Source: Saccharothrix obliqua (GTDB lineage: Bacteria; Actinomycetota; Actinomycetes; Mycobacteriales; Pseudonocardiaceae). Taken from it: a DNA stretch of 64,000 nucleotides. Below, in pieces: positions 57,982 to 64,000 of the stretch (position 1 is the stretch's first letter; every line of letters starts with the position of its first letter). The DNA lies in assembly GCF_019375475.1 (NCBI RefSeq), contig NZ_JAHXGQ010000007.1:62001-126000 (forward strand), read 5' to 3'. Made by a program: the position numbers and the translations under genes. The notes below the pieces were generated by a model that worked only from the letters and a program-made list of their open reading frames with translations, was not told the origin of the DNA and ran no database searches.

Positions 57982-59439
57982 ACGACCGCCACCGACACCC
58001 CCGGGCGCGGTGCCCCGGAACACCTCCGCCCGGTGCCACGCGAAGTACCCGGCCGAGCCCGGGTGGTGCGCGGGCGTCCGCCTGCCGACCGCCCGCCCCT
58101 CGGCCAGCGCACCCGCCGACACCACGACCCCGTCCGGGCCGACACCCAGGTACCCCAGCTCGAACAGCCGGTCGCACCCGAGGTGGCAGGCGAGCATCGC
58201 CACGTTCCGCAGGTCCCGCCGCTCCTCGTCCGAGCAGTCCTTCCGGGGCTTGACGTGCGCGGCCACCAGCAGCTCGACCGGCAGCTCACGCCCGCACAAC
58301 GCGCACCGGCCCGTCGGCTCGTCACCGATGAGGACCCGGCGCAACGCGGCCTGCTCCACCCGGTACCGCGCCGACGCGACCCGGTCCAGCTCGCCGAAGT
58401 CCCCGGCGTCACCGAGCACGACCGCGGACCCGGTCACCCGTGTGCCGGGCAACGAGCCGATGATCGCGCCGACGCGGTCATCGGTGATCACCACGCGCCC
58501 TTGGCGGAACAACTCGTCGACACCGTCCCGCACGTGCTTCATCGGGACGAACTCGATCCCGTCCTCGGCGCGGATGACGACCCGCTCCGAGTCGGCCCGC
58601 TCCACCTGGAGCGTTCCGCCGGTCGCGTTCCGGATCTCGCGCCCCACCAGCCCGTCCACCACGTCCGCGGCCGGCAGCGGGCGCGGCACGGCCAGCCCGA
58701 CCCGGTCGAACAGGGCGGGCTGGTCCACGTCGCCCAGGTAGGTGGCGCGCAGCACGTCCACCGCCTCGGCGCGGACACCCGGGTCGGCCAGCAGCGCCGC
58801 CGCTCGGGGCGTGAACCCGGCGACGGCGTGCGCGTCCCCCGACCGCGGCGGCTTGGTGATGCCGTGCGTCTCCCACACCTCCCACTCGTGGCCGAGGTGC
58901 CAGAACGGGTACTCGGGCGTGGCGGCGCCCACGCCGAAGTCGGCCAGCACCGGCCCCAGCCCGTCCCGGAAGTCCGGCCACCGGAACAACCGCCCGTGCC
59001 CGGCCGCGAGCCGCCCGAGCGCCCACACCAGCGCGAGCGGCTTGTGGAGGCTCGGCGGGCCGCCCCGGCGGTAGCGGTTGAGGTCGCCGAGCGCCGCCAT
59101 CAACCCCCCGACCGCGAACCGCCGGTCGATCCGCACGGCCGGCCCGGACAGGTCCACCTCCAACTGCCCGGCGACGGCGTCGGGCACGTCGACCACGAGC
59201 CGGGAGGGCAAGCCGGCCACCCCCGGTTCCGACCGCCCGTCGAGGGCGATCGCCTGGTCGCCCAGGTGGAGAACCGCGGAGTAACCACCGAGCCGCCGCA
59301 ACACCAGCCCGACGGCCCCGGCGTCCCGTCCGGCGACCTCCACCACGAACCGCCCACCGTCGGCGATCACCGTGACCCAGGCTTCGAGGGCAAGGCCCGC
59401 ATCGTCCATCACGCGCACACGAACACCGTGCCAGATCAC
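57979..59439 (-). CDS. SBD-HNH nuclease, candidate phosphorothioate-dependent restriction enzyme
   Basis: About 486 residues from GTG 59439. Residues ~1-115 form a beta-rich domain of unknown type. Residues ~118-230 match the sulfur-binding domain of ScoMcrA-like enzymes as I know it: GGPPSLHKPLALVWALGRL, a W-x-x-F-R stretch, and TPEYPFWHLGHEWEVWE. The middle (about 235-365) is unassigned. The C-terminus has an HNH motif: GRCALCGRELPVELLVAAHVKPR, with DLRNVAMLACHLGCDRLFE (C-x-x-C, A-H-V, C-x-x-x-C, D-R-L-F). Such enzymes cut DNA carrying phosphorothioate bonds. The final 9 codons run close to recQ. Divergent from the truncated gene at 59480. Function is inference from domain order. Confidence 0.78.
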   Translation of the reverse strand: MIWHGVRVRVMDDAGLALEAWVTVIADGGRFVVEVAGRDAGAVGLVLRRLGGYSAVLHLGDQAIALDGRSEPGVAGLPSRLVVDVPDAVAGQLEVDLSGPAVRIDRRFAVGGLMAALGDLNRYRRGGPPSLHKPLALVWALGRLAAGHGRLFRWPDFRDGLGPVLADFGVGAATPEYPFWHLGHEWEVWETHGITKPPRSGDAHAVAGFTPRAAALLADPGVRAEAVDVLRATYLGDVDQPALFDRVGLAVPRPLPAADVVDGLVGREIRNATGGTLQVERADSERVVIRAEDGIEFVPMKHVRDGVDELFRQGRVVITDDRVGAIIGSLPGTRVTGSAVVLGDAGDFGELDRVASARYRVEQAALRRVLIGDEPTGRCALCGRELPVELLVAAHVKPRKDCSDEERRDLRNVAMLACHLGCDRLFELGYLGVGPDGVVVSAGALAEGRAVGRRTPAHHPGSAGYFAWHRAEVFRGTAPGGVGGGR

Positions 59440-59479
59440 GGTCGTGGTACGGGACCGTGGTGCTGGTTAAGTGTGGATC

Positions 59480-60204
59480 ATGCACGTCTACCGGGGCACT
59501 GTCCAAGAGGCCGAGTTAGCGCTGCGCACGGATCCCGACGCCTTCGTCGACGCCTGTGCGGAACGGTTCCGGGAGCGGCGAGGGGAGGTGCCTTCGGACG
59601 GTGAGCTGACCAGTTGGCGCAACAGCTGGCCGGTGCTGACGCGGGCGTTGACCTCGGCGGGCTTGGGCGGGCTCGGGTTGTTGCTCGAGTTCGAGTTGCA
59701 CGGCACCGGGGAACGGGCCGACGCGGTGGTGCTCGGTGTGCGCCCCGGTGGCGGGTTGACGGGTGTCGTGGTCGAGCTGAAGCAGTGGACCGGGTTCCTG
59801 CGCGCCGACGCCACGGAGGTGGAGATCGCCCGGGGCGTGGAGCGCGTCCACCCGTGCCGGCAGGCCGCCGGGTACACCACCTACCTGGAGCGGTGGGTCG
59901 AGAACGCGGTGCTGGACCTCGAGTTCCGCGGCGTGGCGGTGTTGCACAACGCGTCGGTGGACGTGGCGGAGCGGCTGCGGGCCACGGTGGCGGGCCGGCC
60001 GGGCAGCGGCGCGGTGCCGATCGTGTCGCGCGACGACCTGAGGCGGTCCGGGCTGGCCGCGCTCCTGGCGTGCGACGACCTGCGCTCGCCGGCCGAGGAG
60101 ATGGTGGCCCGCTTCCTCGCCATCCGGCACCGCCCCGCCCCGTCGCTGTTCGCGGACGTCGGGGCGATCCTCGCGCGGGAGTCCCGGTTCACGCTGCTCG
60201 CGGG
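59480..60204 (+). pseudogene. N-terminal fragment of a PD-(D/E)XK nuclease-helicase (DUF2075-type) gene
   Basis: ATG 59480 opens a frame with VYRGTVQEAELALRTDPD, then RADAVVLGVRPGGGLTGVVVELKQW, whose D...E-L-K is a PD-(D/E)XK core. The similarity to nuclease-AAA proteins, as I recall them, continues to ADVGAILARESRFTLLA (near 60200), which in intact members leads into the P-loop domain. Here the sequence turns abruptly into a basic low-complexity stretch, and no P-loop or DUF2075 ATPase is found. In another frame a 22-codon stretch (VTGHEIDDAHVAYHRSL, from 60207) ends at TGA 60273-60275. The same frame as the start would run to 61156 antisense to a good gene, so I regard the gene as broken. 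Confidence 0.55.
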
Positions 60205-60280
60205 TCGTGACCGGCCACGAGATCGACGACGCGCACGTCGCCTACCACCGGAGCCTGTGCCGGATCGCGCGCTGAACCGG

Positions 60281-61297
60281 CTACCGCGGGATCGCGTCGT
60301 TCCACACCGGCCGCATGTGGGCGCGCCGGGCTTCCGGCGCGCGGTCGCGGTGGAACGTCGAGGGCCCGACCCGGTACACGCAGTCGACACCGACGCTGTG
60401 CAGCAGCTCCACGTCGACCCGCGCCGGGCGTTCCGGGAACAGGGCGGTCAGCCGATCGACCGGGTGCGGGCAGAGCGGTGCGTAGTGCAGGAGCTGCGCC
60501 ACGGCCTGCCGGACGCGCTCGCGGCCCGCACCGCCCTTCGCCTCCACGACCTCCGCTCCCCCGGCGTGCACGGTGTACATGTCGGAGATCCCGGACTCGG
60601 AGGTGACCCGCGTGTACACCGAGTCCGGGTTGGCGCGGACGTACTCGTGCACCAGCAGCGATTCGGCGCGCTGCACGCGGATCGTCGCGGCGCTGCGCGA
60701 GTAGGTCAGCTCGGGCGTCAGCAGTCGTTCGAGTTCACCCTCCACGCCGACGGAACGCCGCCCGTTGGACGTCTCGTCCGGCGCGGTGGTCGACAGCTCC
60801 ACACCGAGCCGTCCCACCACCTCGGCGACGAAGTCCTCGTCGTGCACCACCGCGCCCCGCCGGAACGGGCCTCGCAGCTTGCCGCGGGAAGCGGTGGCCA
60901 GCGTGCGGTACGGGATGAGGACGGTCCGGTCGAGGGCGATGAGGCTGTAGACGTTGACGTACGTGTGCTGGTCGCCGTCCTCCTTCCACAGCGCCTCGGC
61001 GAACGGCTCGTTGCGGAAACTCACGCCGACCTCGCCGATGGCGCGGAGGTGTCCCTTCCACGTGAACAGCACCACGTCGCCGAGCTTGACCCGGCGCATG
61101 TCGTCGTCCAGGAAGGCACGGGTGCCCCAGAACGCCGCCATCCCGCCGGGGTGTAGCTCATCGAGCCGCGCGTGTTGCTCGGCGGTGAGCGCCGACCGGT
61201 ACGGCTCCTCGCCGAACGACACCTCGCGGTTCAGGGTCTTGCCCCGGTTGCGCTCCGCCGTCTCGTCCGCCACCGGCTGGATCAACAACCGCGCCAC
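60281..61297 (-). CDS. EVE/PUA-like reader plus PD-(D/E)XK nuclease, candidate modification-dependent endonuclease
   Basis: A protein of 338 residues from GTG 61297, with a GGGGGG tract about 7 nt upstream. Residues ~50-120 look like an EVE/PUA-type reader: GMAAFWGTRAFLDDD, then LGDVVLFTWKGHLRAIGEVGV and EALWKEDGDQHTYVNVYSL, where G-D-x-V-L-F and the following I-G-x-V are typical. Residues ~230-275 hold a nuclease core: GISDMYTVHAGGAEVVEAKGG followed by QAVAQLLHY, the D...E-x-K-x(7)-Q pattern. Similar fusions of base-modification readers with nucleases cut modified phage DNA. No methylase gene is adjacent. The substrate is a hypothesis. Confidence 0.7.
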   Translation of the reverse strand: MARLLIQPVADETAERNRGKTLNREVSFGEEPYRSALTAEQHARLDELHPGGMAAFWGTRAFLDDDMRRVKLGDVVLFTWKGHLRAIGEVGVSFRNEPFAEALWKEDGDQHTYVNVYSLIALDRTVLIPYRTLATASRGKLRGPFRRGAVVHDEDFVAEVVGRLGVELSTTAPDETSNGRRSVGVEGELERLLTPELTYSRSAATIRVQRAESLLVHEYVRANPDSVYTRVTSESGISDMYTVHAGGAEVVEAKGGAGRERVRQAVAQLLHYAPLCPHPVDRLTALFPERPARVDVELLHSVGVDCVYRVGPSTFHRDRAPEARRAHMRPVWNDAIPR

Positions 61298-61430
61298 GTG
61301 AACCCCCCGCTCGAGCCTGCCGCGTCAGGCGGAATCATGGCACGGCGGCCGGCCGGTGGCACCCGACCCGAGGCCGGGCGGACGACGCGCCCCGGCCCGC
61401 CTTGGGCAGCACCGCGACGCACAACGACAA

Positions 61431-61456
61431 GGGGCGCGACCGCGTGGTCGCGCCCC
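61431..61456 (-). terminator. Terminator of the FtsX-type permease gene
   Basis: Perfect 11-bp arms GGGGCGCGACC / GGTCGCGCCCC with a 4-nt loop, 8 bp past the permease stop. On the minus strand it is followed by TTGTCGTTG. Confidence 0.75.
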
Positions 61457-61463
61457 GTGGCCG

Positions 61464-63995
61464 CTACTCGCGGATGCCGATGGCCTCGACCGGGGGTTGG
61501 CGGAGGGCCAGGCGGGTGGGCAGGGCGAGGGCCAGGAGGCCCAGCAGGGCGGCGAAGCCGGTGATGCCCAGGTACACCGCGATCGGCCCGCTGGGCAGCG
61601 GTGTGCCGGTGAGGGACCAGCCGAGCAGCGCCAGCGGCACGGCGGGGATCACCGAGCCGACCACCACGGCGATGCCGACCAGGGCCAGCGCCTCCGCCCG
61701 CATCATCCGCACGACCTGCCGCCGGGTGCCGCCGACCAGCCGCAGCAACGCGAACTCGCGCCGCCGCTGGGCGGTGGTGAGGACCAGCGTGTTGGCGACC
61801 GCGATGGCGATGTACCCGAGGATCACGCCGACCGCCACGATGTTGACCCAGAACTGCATCTGCTGGTCACCGCGCTCGGCGGGCGCGATGTCCGCCTTCG
61901 CCACGACCGCCAGACCCGGGTACCGGTCGGCGAGCCCGCCCAGCGCGGCGACCGCGGCGGCGCGGTCGGCGTTCGGCTCAAGCTTCACCAGGACCTGCGA
62001 GTCCAGCCGGGACGCGCTGTGCGCGCGGGCCAGGTCGGCGGGCAGGACGCGGTCGCCGAAGGCCAGCGCCCGCTCGTACGTGGCGACCACCCGCAGCTTC
62101 ACGGGGGTGCCGTCGTCCAGGTGCATGGCCACCTCGTCGCCCAGCCCGACGCCACGCCACCGTGCCGTCGACGCGCTCAACGCGACCGTGTCACCGCGCA
62201 GGTCGTCGAACGACCCGGACACCACACCGAGGTCCAGCACGCCGTCCGTGCCGGCGACGCCCAGCGCCGGCTGGCGCTCCACCTCCACCACCTCGCCCAT
62301 GTTCGTGGTGACGATCACCTGCGTGCGCACCGCGGACCCCGCGGCGGCGACGCCGGGCAACCGCCGCGCCTCCTCCGCGACCTCCGGGGAGATCCCGCCG
62401 GGCGCGGACAGGGCGTAGTCGGCGGTGGTGACCTCGGCGGTCTCGGTCACGGTCGCGGCGGTGACGGTGGTCTGGCTGAAGAAGTTCACCACGGCGAACG
62501 CGACGGACAGCATCAGCGGCGTGAGGGCGGAGGCCAGGCGGCGCTGGTTGGCGCGGTTGTTGGCCGCCGCCAGGTAGCCGGGGACGCCGAACCGGGCCAG
62601 CGGCGCGGACACGACGCGCAACACCGGGCCCACGGCACGCGGACCGAGCAACGCCAGGCCGATCACGACCAGCAGCACCGACATCGACGTGAGCGCCGCG
62701 GCCAACTCGCCGCTCAGGTACAGCGGTGTGGTCGCCAGCCCGACACCGCCCAGCGCGAACACCCGCCCGGTGATCAGCCGACCACGCCCGACGACGGGTC
62801 GCTCCACGGCGGCCTCGCCCAGCGCCTCGGTGGGCGGGATGCGCGCGGGACGCCGGGACGCCACCCACGCGGCGAGCCGGGCCGCGCCGAGCCCGAGGGC
62901 GAACGCGGCCAGCAGCGGCAGCGGTCCGACGGTGAGCGCCAAGTCGTCGGGGATCACGCCGATCGCCGCGAACGCGTCCCGCAGCCCCTGCCCGACCAGC
63001 ACGCCGCCGGCCGCGCCGAGCGCCGCCGCCACCCCGGCGACGAGGGTCGTCTCGGCGCCGATCAGCTTCCCGATCTGCCGGGGCGTGGCGGCGATGGCAC
63101 GCAGCAGCGCCAGCTCGCGGCGGCGCTGGTCGATGCCCAGCGTGAGCGTGCCCACCACCACGAACACCGCGACCAGCAACGCGATACCGCCGAACGAACC
63201 GGAGATGGCGAGCAGCACCAGCCGCGACTGCCCGACCGCCGCGAACTCCACGGTGCCCCGGTCGTCACCGGACGTGACGACGACGCCCTGCCCGGCGAGC
63301 GCCTTCCCGACGCGGTCGGCGAGGTCGTCGCCCGCGCCGAACACGCCGATGGCGTGGAACCGGCCGGGCACGCCCGACAGCTCGCCCGCGTGGTCCTCGG
63401 TGAAGTACGCGCCGGACTGCTTGGCCAACGCGTCGGCACCGGCCGGCGCGGCGACGCCGACGACCCGGTAGGTCCGCGGCGTCGAGGTGGTCATCACGTC
63501 GACCCGCCCGCCCACGTCCACACCGGCACGCCCGGCCAGCGCCGCGTCCAGCACGACCTCGTCGTCCGCCGCGGGCGCGCGGCCGGCACGCAGCTCGAAC
63601 GGCGTGAGCACCGCCGAGTCCCAGTTGTGGCCGAGCACCTCGACCGGCCCGCCGCCCGCGACGACGCGGGCCGGGAAGGTCGTCTCGCCCACGGCCTTCG
63701 TCACACCGGGCACGGCCGCGACCCGGCCCACCAGGTCGCCGGGCACCGGCGGCGGCGTGCCGACCTGCTGCGCGGTGAGGGCGTCAGCGCCCTCGGGCCG
63801 CACCTCCTGGTTGCCGCCGACCACGACGGGCGCGGCGGCGTACCGCTCGGTCGGCACGCCGGACCGCAGCCCGGACTCCATCAGCATCCCGCACGCGGCG
63901 ACGACCGCCGAACCGCACAGGATCGCCACGAACGCGCCCACGAAGGCGAGCTTGCGGGCCCGCACCAGGCGCCAGGCCAGCGACAGCACGCTCAC
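61464..63995 (-). CDS. FtsX/MacB-type ABC transporter permease (near right edge of window)
   Basis: About 843 residues. The start is GTG 63995 or 63998; the sequence GTGGTGAG at the edge suggests overlap with the stop of an upstream ATPase gene outside the window. Two FtsX domains: helices near the N-terminus (AFVGAFVAILCGSAVVAACG), around residues 255-360 (LLALGAISGSFGGIALLVAVFVVVGTL, then RRRELALLRAIAATPRQIG), and at the C-terminus (VNIVAVGVILGYIAIAVANTLVL with RRREFALLRLVGGTRRQVV). R-R-x-E-x-A-L-L-R-x-x-G is the FtsX coupling helix. Large MacB-like extracytoplasmic loops lie between. Transport of lipoproteins, peptides or antibiotics, or mechanotransmission, is possible. Confidence 0.88.
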   Translation of the reverse strand: MSVLSLAWRLVRARKLAFVGAFVAILCGSAVVAACGMLMESGLRSGVPTERYAAAPVVVGGNQEVRPEGADALTAQQVGTPPPVPGDLVGRVAAVPGVTKAVGETTFPARVVAGGGPVEVLGHNWDSAVLTPFELRAGRAPAADDEVVLDAALAGRAGVDVGGRVDVMTTSTPRTYRVVGVAAPAGADALAKQSGAYFTEDHAGELSGVPGRFHAIGVFGAGDDLADRVGKALAGQGVVVTSGDDRGTVEFAAVGQSRLVLLAISGSFGGIALLVAVFVVVGTLTLGIDQRRRELALLRAIAATPRQIGKLIGAETTLVAGVAAALGAAGGVLVGQGLRDAFAAIGVIPDDLALTVGPLPLLAAFALGLGAARLAAWVASRRPARIPPTEALGEAAVERPVVGRGRLITGRVFALGGVGLATTPLYLSGELAAALTSMSVLLVVIGLALLGPRAVGPVLRVVSAPLARFGVPGYLAAANNRANQRRLASALTPLMLSVAFAVVNFFSQTTVTAATVTETAEVTTADYALSAPGGISPEVAEEARRLPGVAAAGSAVRTQVIVTTNMGEVVEVERQPALGVAGTDGVLDLGVVSGSFDDLRGDTVALSASTARWRGVGLGDEVAMHLDDGTPVKLRVVATYERALAFGDRVLPADLARAHSASRLDSQVLVKLEPNADRAAAVAALGGLADRYPGLAVVAKADIAPAERGDQQMQFWVNIVAVGVILGYIAIAVANTLVLTTAQRRREFALLRLVGGTRRQVVRMMRAEALALVGIAVVVGSVIPAVPLALLGWSLTGTPLPSGPIAVYLGITGFAALLGLLALALPTRLALRQPPVEAIGIRE

Positions 63996-64000
63996 CACTC

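Noticed and set aside
59471..61156. A single 561-residue protein on the plus strand
   Set aside because: The last two thirds are antisense to the well-supported gene 60281-61297 and have a basic, Arg/Pro-rich shadow composition; only the first ~240 residues look protein-like.

Overview
The window reads as chromosome of a very GC-rich actinomycete. The gene content points to the Pseudonocardiales (Saccharothrix, Actinosynnema or Lentzea type): dephospho-CoA kinase fused to a GrpB/UPF0157 domain, an ANTAR-type PdtaR regulator next to a Liv operon, DUF5685, DUF402, GTG starts, many ATGA/GTGA overlaps and many genes that look leaderless. This assignment rests on gene content and style only; there is no rRNA or tRNA in the window.

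Layout. 0-5.2 kb: the C-terminal end of a polymorphic toxin with a YwqJ-like deaminase tip, a MORN-repeat YwqK-like immunity protein, a second immunity-like gene, a GT87 membrane mannosyltransferase, and a RES/Xre-type toxin-antitoxin pair. 5.2-14.4 kb: GNAT, a cyclase-like protein paired with a CRP-family regulator, an S9 peptidase, TerC behind a probable yybP-ykoY (Mn2+) riboswitch, and an unusual S15-hydrolase/ABC-ATPase fusion with its permease. 14.4-24.7 kb: housekeeping genes (uvrB, coaE, rpsA) with DUF5685, two DUF402-like paralogues, a lipoprotein, a methyltransferase and a GNAT. 24.8-31.4 kb: a degenerate ABC ATPase/YhgE/TetR operon with a clear operator, a small kinase and an SDR-like gene, a TetR/DUF1453 divergon, and a pair of unrecognised small membrane proteins. 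31.8-36.5 kb: polA, a hotdog thioesterase, a lipoprotein, and a MarR/VOC divergon with twin operators. 36.5-42.3 kb: complete livFGMH-K branched-chain amino-acid transporter and pdtaR. 44.4-50.4 kb: TPP enzyme, DinB-like protein, ALDH7-type dehydrogenase, class III CoA-transferase and glutaryl-CoA dehydrogenase, which together suggest a lysine/2-oxoadipate to glutaryl-CoA route. 50.5-53 kb: secreted serine protease, CoA-binding protein, and a RidA/hydrolase divergon sharing an 18-bp inverted repeat.

53.1-61.3 kb looks like a small accessory (defence) island: a membrane NACHT-type NTPase, a Cys-cluster/pentapeptide protein coupled to RecQ, an HNH nuclease with a sulfur-binding-like (phosphorothioate DNA) domain, a truncated nuclease/helicase gene, and a gene joining an EVE/PUA-like reader to a PD-(D/E)XK nuclease. 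The window closes with an FtsX-type ABC permease reading in from the right edge.

The most interesting leads are the two candidate modification-dependent restriction enzymes and the NACHT gene, the hydrolase-ABC fusion, the CRP/cyclase-like bicistron, the glutarate cluster, and several unexplained palindromic elements (20230-20360, 44053-44159, 45951-45972, 52165-52217). All functional statements come from reading the sequence by eye against remembered family features; no database search was run.
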